Below, one piece after another: positions 1 through 8,183 of a stretch of 64,000 nt of DNA. Source of the DNA: Dolichospermum sp. LEGE 00240 (GTDB taxonomy: Bacteria > Cyanobacteriota > Cyanobacteriia > Cyanobacteriales > Nostocaceae); assembly GCF_015207875.1 (NCBI RefSeq), contig NZ_JADEVZ010000003.1, positions 1-64,000 on the forward strand. The letters are read 5' to 3'. Under the pieces are notes generated by a model. It was not told the origin of the DNA, did no database searches, and worked only from the letters and a program-made list of their open reading frames with translations. Position 1 is the stretch's first letter, and the number at the start of each line of letters is the position of its first letter. Position numbers and translations under genes: made by a program.

Positions 1-2
1 AG

Positions 3-281
3 GTTTCTCGATTGACGACTATTTGGGCTGACGGTGGGTTTGATGGTCCATCGTTTATGATGTGGGTGATGGACGTTTGCCGTTGGATTGTTCAGGTAGT
101 GCTACGACCCCAGCAAACTAAAAGTTTCGTGGTCCTCAAAAAGCGATGGGTTGTGGAACGTACTTTTGGCTGGCTGATGGGTTGTCGTCGATTAGTCAGA
201 GACTACGAGTTACTACCTGAAACATCAGAGACTTTTATCTATCTAGCTATGATCCGTATCATGATCAGGCGATTGGCATAA
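3..281 (+). mobile_element. IS5-like transposase, C-terminal part (runs off the left edge)
   Basis: The reading frame is already open at base 3, so this is the 3' end of a longer gene. The visible part has IWADGGFDG near the start and then RWVVERTFGWL followed by YLPETSET-like residues and a basic end (RIMIRRLA), which is the C-terminal signature of IS5-family DDE transposases; the Glu of VERTF is the third catalytic acidic residue in that family. Downstream, the DNA from about 297 to 314 ends in TTCAAACATCCTC, probably the terminal inverted repeat of the element. The same terminal sequence reappears without a transposase near 42110. Whether the full element is intact cannot be judged from this window. 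Confidence 0.8.
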
Positions 282-301
282 ATTTTGACTCCTCAAAACT
301 T

Positions 302-314
302 TTCAAACATCCTC
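302..314. repeat. Probable right terminal repeat of the IS5-like element
   Basis: TTCAAACATCCTC closes the non-coding tail of the transposase unit and is immediately followed by TAA. A 13-base match to it occurs at 42110-42122, also followed by a T-N-A triplet (TTA), consistent with the short target preference of IS5-family elements. The left end lies outside the window, so the pairing cannot be checked. Confidence 0.5.
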
Positions 315-844
315 TAACTGATAAGCTTAATATTTGACCAATTTGTATTTTTCTCAATATTTCCGTTCAAGGAAGCATTTTCAAGAATTGCCCCTTCAAA
401 AACTACATTTGTTAGATTACATTCATCAAAAGATGAACCACCCAAATTTGCATTTTTAAAGCTTGTGCCATTGAGTTGACAATCATAAAATTCAGCACTA
501 CCAAGATTGGCGTTATCAAATCTGACATCCTCATTTTTAATTCTATAAAACTCAGTTTTTCCCAGATTGGCTTGTTCAAAATCTATGTTCATAAACACAG
601 AATCTTTGAACACAGAACCATACAAGTCGCACTGGTAAAAGCGGCATTTTATAAACACACTATTATGTGCATGAATTCCAGACAATTTACAATTACTAAA
701 ATCAAAATTTTCTATTTTTAGGTTAGACAAATCGGCAAATTCTCCTTCATCTCCGTAGGATTCTAGATAACGAACATGGTTATTAATTTTATTCTGTAGA
801 GACTGATGATCAGGTGTTTCAGTTAATTCTATAAGTTCTAACAT
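314..844 (-). CDS. [18 protein letters not shown] protein, possible immunity protein
   Basis: A 176-residue protein. After a polar N-terminus (about residues 1-40) it runs as [12 protein letters not shown] repeats of the A(D/N)LxX type to about residue 165 (for example FDNANLGSAEF, FKNANLGGSSF), which fold as a right-handed quadrilateral beta helix. There is no signal peptide or membrane segment, so it is probably cytoplasmic. It lies 19 bases downstream of a headless toxin-like reading frame on the same strand, the usual toxin-then-immunity order. The stop codon uses the last base of the neighbouring IS end, so the C-terminus may have been trimmed by the insertion. The repeat assignment is firm; the immunity role is inferred from position only. 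Confidence 0.75.
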   Translation of the reverse strand: MLELIELTETPDHQSLQNKINNHVRYLESYGDEGEFADLSNLKIENFDFSNCKLSGIHAHNSVFIKCRFYQCDLYGSVFKDSVFMNIDFEQANLGKTEFYRIKNEDVRFDNANLGSAEFYDCQLNGTSFKNANLGGSSFDECNLTNVVFEGAILENASLNGNIEKNTNWSNIKLIS

Positions 845-863
845 TATCTTATGTACCTTTATG

Positions 864-1232
864 CTAAGGACGATTTACAATCTCAACAATACGATTAAGC
901 TCATCCGGTGTCAATTCTTGATTAAGTCGTTGCCATAATGCTTGATGGTCAGCCGGATTCATGTATGAGCTATCAAGAATAACTTTTCTGGGTACAGGCT
1001 GACCAGTATTTCCGTTTAGGAAAGTACCCGGGGGTGTTTTAGTGCCATCAGAAAGTAACTGGGTCTTATCTCGCAATTCCTTTTTAATTGCGGTAACAGC
1101 ATCTTTTGAATCAAACTTCCATGACTCACCAGGAGAAGGAGAAGTTGGTGTTTTTACATCCCAAGGATTACCATCTGCATCATAAAATTCTATCCCTTTT
1201 GGTCCGCGCTTAATTGGCTTTGAAACTTGATA
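864..1232 (-). pseudogene. Orphan C-terminal toxin domain fragment (polymorphic-toxin type)
   Basis: An open frame of about 122 codons with no ATG near its beginning; it starts just after an in-frame stop at 1233-1235. It begins with a GPKGIEFYDADGNPWDV-like stretch followed by a Pro/Ser linker, and has DSSYMNPADHQALWQRL in its second half. To me this resembles the C-terminal module of secreted polymorphic toxins (CdiA or Rhs type). The N-terminal delivery region is missing and replaced by repeat DNA (a half element ends at 1315). The [12 protein letters not shown] gene follows in immunity position. A TTG at 1076 could start a 70-residue product, but that would split the module. The toxin family is not identified. 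Confidence 0.4.
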
Positions 1233-1285
1233 CTAACATTTTAGTGAGTGACGTTTTATCTCCTAATTCTATCTCAGCACATTGA

Positions 1286-1315
1286 TGACATTCCTAGTCT
1301 CTGACTGGGAACGAG
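1286..1315. repeat. Half copy of the CTCGTTCCCA inverted-repeat element
   Basis: The end ...TGACTGGGAACGAG matches the right end of the approximately 108-bp elements at 8020-8126 and 15927-16034. No left end is present. It sits at the truncated head of the toxin fragment. Confidence 0.6.
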
Positions 1316-1325
1316 ATAAACCTCA

Positions 1326-4300
1326 TCACTCTATGGGAAACCCAGGAATAATTATGTCAATTTCCTGCATTAGTTGTAAAGTTTCTGTTAAAGCAATGAC
1401 AATTTTTTGATAATGGTTAATTTCCTCTGTAGATAATTCTCGCTTGGCGTTTTTTCTGTCTTTTAGCCATTTATCTAATACCTGATATCCACCAATCTTA
1501 AATTCCCAGATATGTGGGGGAATATCTGGAAAATAACTCTGTTTATTAATATAAACCCTTTGCAATTCTGAATTATAAGTAACTTCGGTAACTTGATTAT
1601 CTCCTATTTGTTGATAGGTTGTAATTAAATTATTGAATATATCCGATTTCATTAAATGTAAATTAACTAATTCTTCTCCTTTAATAGCTAATTCGTTAAA
1701 TAGTTTTTCGTTACTGGTTAAGGGAAGACGTGGGAAATCTATTTTCAGAAATTCAGCGTATCTAGTGCGATAAATGGGACTGTGAAATATTGCATAAGCA
1801 TAGTAAAATATTTGTTCTGGAGTTGGTATTTTACCCAGTTTTTCTTCGATAGCTTCTAAGAATTTTGGGGATAAATTAGGAGTTTTTTCTATAAAAAGGT
1901 TAGTTTGTTGATTTTCTGTATTTGGATAAGTGTAGAGAGGGAAAACATAAGTTGCTTCCCTACTTTTCAATGAAATAGTACAATGTTCTGTTAAAATTTC
2001 CGAACAAAATATATGATGAAAACCTGGTTCAACTTGTTGACGACAAGAAAGTAAAGCAATATTATTACCTTTTAATAAATGTGTCATTAATTCTTTACGA
2101 CTATCTCCTCTTTCAATAATCTTAGGATTATAATAAACCCAGCGATTGTCAAATGGCCGATAAGCATACAACAATATATTTGATTTAATTTCATTTTCTT
2201 TGATATTTAATTTAGCTTTTTCTAAAGTCCAATATTCTGTATCTTTGATATTGTACTTTTGTTTCAATTCTTCTAAGTTAGTATCTATTGCAATATCCTG
2301 AAAACGATTTATTAATTCTTGTCTATCATATTCAACACATACATTATCTCTTCTAGTTTTCACTCCCGCAGCATAAATTGGGAAGATATCAGTAATACTT
2401 AACTCTCTTTTATATTCATCTTCATAATCAAGATTTTTCGGTGCAAAAAAGTAATTAGGTTCAGTAGGTTTTACCTCTATCCAATCAACATTATCTAAAC
2501 TTGCAGACTCTAAAAAATTATATTTATCCTCACGATTTCCCCATAAATCATAATATAACACCTTAGCCATTTCCTTAATACCATCTCTGGATTTATAAGC
2601 AGTAGAACCATAATCAGGGTTACTTTTCTCTCGCACAGCAATTAAAATAGATACACCTTGTTGAATATCAAAAACATTTTGATCGATATTTCCATCTGGA
2701 GTAGTTTCCTTTAATAAAGAATTACCATGTAAATCCATAATATATAAAGTGTCAAAATACTTTAATAATTCTTCTCTCATTCCCCGATGAACTAACCCAT
2801 TAAGATAGGAATGATTAGTAATAAAACCAATAATACCCGCATTGTGACTATTATTTTCTATTTGATATTGAGCAAATCTAATAAATTTAATATAATCATC
2901 ATCCAAAGGTTGAATATTTTTCTCACCTTCTAATCTTACCCTACCTTTATATAATTCTAATAGTTCCCCAATATGAGTTAATTCTGTAATAGTTTTACCT
3001 ACTTTACCAGTTTTATAAATTCTATTCCACACTGAACCAGTATATTCCACATCTGCTAAATATTTTTCATCTTGATTTAAGATTCTTTTCCGTTTACTAG
3101 CATTTTGAGAACTGACAGAATAGGGAGGATTTCCTAATACCACAGTGATGGGAATTTCTGTTTTTACTTTTGCTGCTTGACTTGATTCTTCGGCAATAAT
3201 TTGGGTAATACCAGAGATTAAATCACCTTGTTTTATGCCTTCTTCCAACGCATTAGTTAAATATATTTTTAATCTTTCATTTGGTGCAAATTTATATTTT
3301 AAATATCCCAGTAATACACCTATTTTTAAATGTGCTATGGTATAAGGAGTCATTAATAACTCAAAACCAAAAAGACGATTTAAAAGTTCCGTATCTCTTA
3401 ATAAATTTTCCCAACTACGAACATCATATTTAGCAAAATTATCACGAATTTGTTGAATAACTGCATATAAAAATGTTCCTGTTCCTGTTGCGGGATCAAG
3501 AATTGTTACTCTTCTATTTCCTAAACCATATTCTAAATCAAAAATTGTTCTATCTACTAAAATATCATTCACAGCACGCACAATAAATTTAACCACAGGT
3601 TCAGGAGTATAATAAACTCCGCGACTTTTTCTTAATGATGCTTGATAAGCCGCTAAAAATGTTTCATAAAAGTGAATTACTGGATCTTCTGTGCGCGTTT
3701 CTCGACCAAAATTTTCTAAAATATTGGTCATATCTATTCTGTTGAATAACTCAATTAAATTCTCAATAGATTTGTGAATTTTACTAACGCTACCAGTTCC
3801 TAAAACTAAATCAAATAAACCTTTTAAAAAAGGGATTCTATCACTAATATAAATACTAGCTGTAGTGCGATTAAATGCAAATTCTTCAGGGTTTTCTGTA
3901 TGACCAATTTTTGCAGTAAATAACCCATAAGCAATAGTTTGGGCGTACATATCGGCAAATTTATCATTATCTATATCTAACAATAGTAATTTCTTAAAGC
4001 TTTCTTTTAGGCAATTTAATTCTTCGGTAGAATCTTCTATGACTAAAGATAATTCAATGGCATTTCTAATAGTTTTAGTATAAGCAGCCATTTCTCTAGC
4101 CAAATCATAATAATTATTAATATCTTTGGCTTTTTGGTTCAGAAATGATTGTAATAATTCTGTAATAGGTTTTAAATCATCAACTAGAGTAATTTCTCCT
4201 TGTTCTAAAGTAGCTAATTCAGCAGTTTTTTCACATTCTCCATCTACATACCAACGGAATTGTAAGTAATTAGTTAAGATGAAGTTATAACCTATATTTG

Positions 4301-4574
4301 ATTCTAAATAACGTTTAATTTGCTGTTCATTTTGTTTGTCTAATTTAGTAATGTTGATATTAATATCTTTAGCTTCTATATATCCCACAACGCGCTCATT
4401 TTTTCTAATAGTTAAATCGGGTATTCCTGCTTGATTGCCCTTTTCTTCTACTATGGTACTAATGCCAATTTCTAAACTTTCTATTAAACTTTGTAAACTG
4501 GAATAGTGACTGCGTTCTCCACCATGTTTAATATTTATTTGTAGGTTTTGGATGTAGTTATTAAAGTTAAACAT
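1326..4574 (-). CDS. Type IIG-like restriction-modification enzyme (nuclease plus adenine methyltransferase)
   Basis: A 1082-residue polypeptide. The N-terminus carries a PD-(D/E)XK-like nuclease pattern: PD at 52-53, then GYIEAKD with Glu67 and Lys69. The centre is an N6-adenine DNA methyltransferase: SAM motif I DPATGTGTF from residue 360 and catalytic motif NPPY from residue 482. The 550-residue C-terminal part, including a VFPLYTYP stretch, resembles type ISP / type IIG proteins, where it contributes target recognition. Cleavage and methylation in one chain would explain why no separate methylase, specificity or nuclease gene is next to it. The start ATG at 4574 is clear and no frameshift is seen. 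Target sequence unknown. The flanks are repeat-rich, which fits an acquired defence gene. Confidence 0.85.
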   Translation of the reverse strand: MFNFNNYIQNLQINIKHGGERSHYSSLQSLIESLEIGISTIVEEKGNQAGIPDLTIRKNERVVGYIEAKDININITKLDKQNEQQIKRYLESNIGYNFILTNYLQFRWYVDGECEKTAELATLEQGEITLVDDLKPITELLQSFLNQKAKDINNYYDLAREMAAYTKTIRNAIELSLVIEDSTEELNCLKESFKKLLLLDIDNDKFADMYAQTIAYGLFTAKIGHTENPEEFAFNRTTASIYISDRIPFLKGLFDLVLGTGSVSKIHKSIENLIELFNRIDMTNILENFGRETRTEDPVIHFYETFLAAYQASLRKSRGVYYTPEPVVKFIVRAVNDILVDRTIFDLEYGLGNRRVTILDPATGTGTFLYAVIQQIRDNFAKYDVRSWENLLRDTELLNRLFGFELLMTPYTIAHLKIGVLLGYLKYKFAPNERLKIYLTNALEEGIKQGDLISGITQIIAEESSQAAKVKTEIPITVVLGNPPYSVSSQNASKRKRILNQDEKYLADVEYTGSVWNRIYKTGKVGKTITELTHIGELLELYKGRVRLEGEKNIQPLDDDYIKFIRFAQYQIENNSHNAGIIGFITNHSYLNGLVHRGMREELLKYFDTLYIMDLHGNSLLKETTPDGNIDQNVFDIQQGVSILIAVREKSNPDYGSTAYKSRDGIKEMAKVLYYDLWGNREDKYNFLESASLDNVDWIEVKPTEPNYFFAPKNLDYEDEYKRELSITDIFPIYAAGVKTRRDNVCVEYDRQELINRFQDIAIDTNLEELKQKYNIKDTEYWTLEKAKLNIKENEIKSNILLYAYRPFDNRWVYYNPKIIERGDSRKELMTHLLKGNNIALLSCRQQVEPGFHHIFCSEILTEHCTISLKSREATYVFPLYTYPNTENQQTNLFIEKTPNLSPKFLEAIEEKLGKIPTPEQIFYYAYAIFHSPIYRTRYAEFLKIDFPRLPLTSNEKLFNELAIKGEELVNLHLMKSDIFNNLITTYQQIGDNQVTEVTYNSELQRVYINKQSYFPDIPPHIWEFKIGGYQVLDKWLKDRKNAKRELSTEEINHYQKIVIALTETLQLMQEIDIIIPGFPIE

Positions 4575-4721
4575 AGTTGTTATTTTTTAGATTATTGAGC
4601 GTTCAGAATAGCATATATTTGTTCATTTCGCATTGATAAAAATAAAATTTTATTAATCTTAGTAAAAAATTACAATTATAGATTTTAGGTAAGAATGCAG
4701 CCATAGCGATCATTCATGGAC

Positions 4722-4754
4722 AGATCCCCGACTTCTTAAAGAAGTCGGGGATCT
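4722..4754. repeat. 33-bp perfect palindrome, AGATCCCCGACTTCT family
   Basis: AGATCCCCGACTTCT, a 3-base loop, and its reverse complement. Further copies are at 6723-6755 and 22110-22142, an expanded copy is at 56629-56694, and a half copy is near 30056. As RNA it would form a strong 15-bp hairpin but there is no T run after it. Confidence 0.85.
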
Positions 4755-4833
4755 ATAATTTGGGATTTACCACTTTTATATAAACCAGAACTTAGGAAAC
4801 ACCAAAAAATAAATTACCCAATTTTGTGGGATG

Positions 4834-4873
4834 GGCATCCTGCCTGTCCTTGATGATTAGCAGGCAAGATGCC
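4834..4873. repeat. Hairpin repeat with GGCATCCTGCCTG arms
   Basis: The arms GGCATC-C-TGCCTG and CAGGCA-A-GATGCC pair around a short loop with one mismatch. It is a dispersed hairpin repeat of unknown role. Confidence 0.6.
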
Positions 4874-5262
4874 TGCACCACAAGAAATTTTTGGGTATTT
4901 TTTTAATTGGAAGTCCCTTAGGCAAAATACCTCTAAAACTCTCTTTATCTTCGTGTCCTTCGTGCCTATGCCTTCGGCACGCTTCACGAACGTGGTTCAT
5001 TCTTTCGTAACTTGTGGGTAACTCCTATTTGTCAAACTTACCCAAAAATCCCTGTTAAATCTCCTTTCTCCGTTTTCTCTGTGTCCTCTGTGGTTCGTTT
5101 TTCCTTTCCTACTACGTAAGAAAAGACCTATTACCAACTAAAACACCTTCAAAATTACGGTTTACCAGATCCATCAGTTGCTAGACTCAGATAAGCTAGT
5201 AAAGAAGATCCTTAAAAACTGAGTAAATATTCCCAACAGACTAACTACGTTGTAACTGAATT

Positions 5263-6711
5263 ATGTTTGATGCACTATCTGACCGTTTAGAGTCCGCCTG
5301 GAAAAAACTGCGAGGACAGGATAAAATCTCCCAATCCAATATACAAGACGCTTTGCGGGAAGTGCGTCGGGCTTTGTTGGAAGCAGATGTCAATCTCCAG
5401 GTGGTCAAAGATTTTATTAGCGAAGTCGAAGCCAAAGCCCAGGGGGCTGAAGTTATCGCCGGCGTGCGTCCTGACCAACAATTCATCAAAATTGTTTATG
5501 ATGAATTAGTGCAGGTGATGGGGGAAGAAAATGTTCCCCTGGCGGAAGTTACAGGTAAAACCACCGTTGTGTTAATGGCTGGTTTACAAGGTACAGGGAA
5601 AACCACAGCCACCGCTAAATTAGCTTTGCATTTACGAAAACAAGACCGTAGTTGTCTGCTAGTGGCTACAGATATATATCGTCCCGCAGCTATTGACCAG
5701 TTAATTACCCTTGGTAAGCAAATTGATGTCCCAGTATTTGAACTGGGAATTGAAGCAAACCCCGTAGAAATTGCCCGTCAAGGTGTGGAACGTGCCAGAG
5801 CGGAAGGCATAAATACAGTAATTATTGATACTGCCGGACGCTTGCAAATTGACGAAGATATGATGGCGGAATTAGCCCGCATCAAAGAAACAGTCCAGCC
5901 CGATGAAACCCTGTTGGTTGTGGACGCAATGACCGGGCAAGAGGCAGCAAACCTCACTCGCACCTTCCATGATCAAATCGGTATTACTGGGGCAATCCTG
6001 ACCAAAATGGATGGGGATAGCCGGGGAGGTGCGGCGTTGTCAGTGCGGCAAATTTCCGGTGCGCCGATTAAATTTGTCGGTGTGGGTGAAAAAGTCGAGG
6101 CGCTACAACCATTCTACCCAGAACGCATGGCTTCGCGGATTTTGGGCATGGGGGATGTTCTCACCCTAGTAGAAAAAGCCCAAGAAGAGATAGATTTGGC
6201 AGATGCGGAGCAAATGCAGGAGAAAATCCTGTCAGCGAAATTTGATTTTACTGACTTTCTCAAGCAAATGCGGTTGTTGAAGAATATGGGGTCATTAGGT
6301 GGTATCATCAAAATGATTCCAGGGATGAACAAACTTTCTGAGGATCAATTGAAGCATGGAGAAACCCAGTTAAAACGCTGTGAAGCCATGATCAATTCCA
6401 TGACGGGTAAAGAACGCCGTGACCCAGATTTATTATCGAGTTCTCCCAGTCGCCGCCGTCGAATTGCTTCTGGTTCTGGTTACAGAGAAGCGGATGTAAG
6501 CAAACTGGTAGCAGACTTCCAAAAAATGCGATCGCTCATGCAGCAAATGGGACAAGGTGGCATTCCCGGTATGCCAGGAATGTTTGGCGGTGGTAATCCC
6601 TTAGCAGCAGGAGGAAACCGCCCTGCACAAGGCTGGCGTGGCTATCCCGGCGGCACACCACCAGCGAAGAAAAAGAAAGAGAAAAAGAAAAAAGGCTTTG
6701 GGACTCTTTAG
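5263..6711 (+). CDS. ffh: Signal recognition particle protein Ffh (SRP54)
   Basis: A 482-residue GTPase that binds SRP RNA and signal sequences of nascent membrane and exported proteins and delivers them to FtsY. Visible parts: helical N domain (1-95), G1 loop GLQGTGKTT at 107-115, DTAGRLQIDEDMM (G3), TKMDGDSRGG (G4), then a methionine-rich M domain with repeated MQQMGQ/GMPGM. The tail ends in a Lys-rich stretch (PAKKKKEKKKKGFGTL), which is usual for cyanobacterial Ffh. The ATG follows a non-coding leader. Cyanobacteria commonly have ffh next to rpsP; here about 13 kb of accessory DNA separates them. Degraded second pieces of ffh lie just before rpsP. Confidence 0.97.
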   Translation: MFDALSDRLESAWKKLRGQDKISQSNIQDALREVRRALLEADVNLQVVKDFISEVEAKAQGAEVIAGVRPDQQFIKIVYDELVQVMGEENVPLAEVTGKTTVVLMAGLQGTGKTTATAKLALHLRKQDRSCLLVATDIYRPAAIDQLITLGKQIDVPVFELGIEANPVEIARQGVERARAEGINTVIIDTAGRLQIDEDMMAELARIKETVQPDETLLVVDAMTGQEAANLTRTFHDQIGITGAILTKMDGDSRGGAALSVRQISGAPIKFVGVGEKVEALQPFYPERMASRILGMGDVLTLVEKAQEEIDLADAEQMQEKILSAKFDFTDFLKQMRLLKNMGSLGGIIKMIPGMNKLSEDQLKHGETQLKRCEAMINSMTGKERRDPDLLSSSPSRRRRIASGSGYREADVSKLVADFQKMRSLMQQMGQGGIPGMPGMFGGGNPLAAGGNRPAQGWRGYPGGTPPAKKKKEKKKKGFGTL

Positions 6712-6722
6712 TTTAAAAAATT

Positions 6723-6755
6723 AGATCCCCGACTTCTCAAAGAAGTCGGGGATCT
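6723..6755. repeat. 33-bp palindrome (AGATCCCCGACTTCT family) directly after ffh
   Basis: A perfect 15-bp-arm palindrome lying between the convergent ends of ffh and the LamG gene. It could act as a bidirectional terminator-like hairpin, although there is no clear T run. Confidence 0.8.
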
Positions 6756-6769
6756 GAGAACTGCACAAA

Positions 6770-7699
6770 CTAACACCAAATCCGACCACGCCGGAAAGGT
6801 TCATCAGGTTCAGTTTGTTGGGCTTTTTGTCTAGCCATTTCCTGTGACCAAAAACCATAATCTTCCAAGCCAGTAGATAACAATTTACGTTCAATTTCTG
6901 CTGCTTTTTCTGGAGTTGGAGAAGTTCTTGGTTCTGTGGGACTTGAGTTAGCGGTAGGTGGATTTTTTTTAGCCATAGTATTGATAACTCCTAATTCAAA
7001 ATTAGATTTTACCTGAACAATAGGAACTGGAGATTGTTCCCAATTAGCACCATTAATTATTCCATGATTGGCATTGCTGGTTTTATCATAAGCTATATTG
7101 CTATGACCTTCATTCAAAGGCCAATAACCAACCAGTCCTAACTCATTACCTACCAAAGATTGGTGCATATTCTGTTGAATTTCCGACGGGATACGGGCTA
7201 CTTTCCAAAGACGAACTTCCGCAAGTTTGCCAAAAAATGGATAAGTTTCATTATTATCTTTGTAAGTCCCAATTAATAAATCATTTTCCGGTTCATAATC
7301 AATACCAGAATCAGAACATGATTTGACGGCTATTGCTACCCCATCTAAATACAATTTCATCTGTTGACCATCATAAGTAGCAGCAACATGATGCCATTGG
7401 TTTAACTTTAAAGATTCAGGTTTATTACCAAAATATTGAATGTTCTTAGATAAAGTTTTCAAAGCAAAAAACACGCCGCTTTTGCCATCTAGAAGAAGAC
7501 CATATCCACTTTCACTTACTCCAGTATCAAAAACATTAGAAATAATTCCAGTCCGTCGTCGTTGTTTTTGACAATAAACCCAAGCTTCTAAAGTAATTTC
7601 TTTCTCAATCTTAAACTCCAGCTTCTTGCCTAAACTAACATAATTATCTTTGCCATTGAATGCCAGAACAGATTGCAATGAATTTAGTTGCTCTATCAT
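6770..7699 (-). CDS. LamG-domain protein with a PatC-like C-terminal tail (cyanobactin locus)
   Basis: A 309-residue protein. Residues about 10-215 form a LamG / concanavalin-like jelly roll (TLEAWVYCQ, WHHVAATYDG, LYLDGVAI, AEVRLWKVAR, GYWPLNEG). The last 68 residues form a separate module beginning at an internal Met (codon at 6974-6976) and ending ...RRGRIWC. I recall small PatC/TenC/TruC-type cyanobactin proteins with a similar end. In the DNA the sequence aattaggagttatcaat just before that Met reads as coding and also looks like a ribosome binding site. The tail may therefore be made separately or as a fusion. The gene follows the small PatB-like gene and the PatA-type protease on the same strand. 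LamG assignment is strong; the PatC link is from memory and less sure. The ATG at 7699 is preferred over an upstream TTG. Confidence 0.7.
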   Translation of the reverse strand: MIEQLNSLQSVLAFNGKDNYVSLGKKLEFKIEKEITLEAWVYCQKQRRRTGIISNVFDTGVSESGYGLLLDGKSGVFFALKTLSKNIQYFGNKPESLKLNQWHHVAATYDGQQMKLYLDGVAIAVKSCSDSGIDYEPENDLLIGTYKDNNETYPFFGKLAEVRLWKVARIPSEIQQNMHQSLVGNELGLVGYWPLNEGHSNIAYDKTSNANHGIINGANWEQSPVPIVQVKSNFELGVINTMAKKNPPTANSSPTEPRTSPTPEKAAEIERKLLSTGLEDYGFWSQEMARQKAQQTEPDEPFRRGRIWC

Positions 7700-7739
7700 A
7701 CTAAGAACCAACAATAGCGTTACACAAATTTTGAGCTAA

Positions 7740-7952
7740 CTAAAAATTATGACAACCATAGCTACAAGAAGATTTAATTTGCTGATAACTACGATTTTGA
7801 AATGCAGCGGGGTCATTATAATTAGCACCATGTAATAAGTCCATGCGAATGCTAACTAAGTCCTCGACTCTACCATGAATGACATCAACAGACCGATGAG
7901 GATAAATAATATCTGGTCTTTTTACCGGAGGGGAAAGTTTGGGTAATCTCAT
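7740..7952 (-). CDS. Small cyanobactin-locus protein, PatB-like
   Basis: A 70-residue protein with a conserved-looking proline-rich start (MRLPKLSPPVKRPDIIYPH) and a Cys-containing end (SSCSYGCHNF). Cyanobactin clusters usually contain two very short proteins (PatB and PatC) of unknown function. Size, position between the PatA-type protease and the PatC-like gene, and shared direction all fit PatB. There is no signal peptide and no recognisable catalytic motif. The terminal CSYGC could bind a metal or form a disulfide. An alternative, that it is itself a RiPP precursor, is less likely because true precursors are present nearby. Confidence 0.55.
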   Translation of the reverse strand: MRLPKLSPPVKRPDIIYPHRSVDVIHGRVEDLVSIRMDLLHGANYNDPAAFQNRSYQQIKSSCSYGCHNF

Positions 7953-8019
7953 AATCAATTTTAGATTGTAGGTTGGGTTGACGTATGTTACCCAACATTA
8001 AAAAACTCAACATGATTTT

Positions 8020-8126
8020 CTCGTTCCCATACTCCGTATGGGAATGAATTCTAGAAGGCTCTGCCTTCTATTAAAGCAGAGTCAGAGCCTCTGTAGTCGC
8101 ATTCCCAGTCAGAGACTGGGAACGAG
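8020..8126. repeat. 107-bp inverted-repeat element, CTCGTTCCCA family
   Basis: It starts CTCGTTCCCA and ends TGGGAACGAG (perfect 10-bp terminal repeats), with inner arms built on AGGCTCTGCCT/AGGCAGAG-like sequence. An element of almost the same length (15927-16034) is inserted inside the protease-kinase gene, and a half copy ends at 1315. It has no coding capacity, so it is a non-autonomous (MITE-like) element or dispersed hairpin. Confidence 0.8.
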
Positions 8127-8183
8127 ATAACGAGATAAAAGACTTTATTGGGTTGCGCTGTTGCTTAACCCAACCTACCACTA

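Larger units (their letters stand above)
4575..5262. other. 688-bp intergenic stretch with hairpin repeats
   Basis: No convincing gene. It holds a perfect 33-bp palindrome (4722-4754) and a GGCATC...GATGCC hairpin (4834-4873). It also contains stretches of low-complexity dispersed repeat text, such as CTCTGTGTCCTCTGTGG near 5085, that recur at about 30215 and 47660. The ffh promoter must lie near its right end, but I see no convincing box. Confidence 0.6.
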
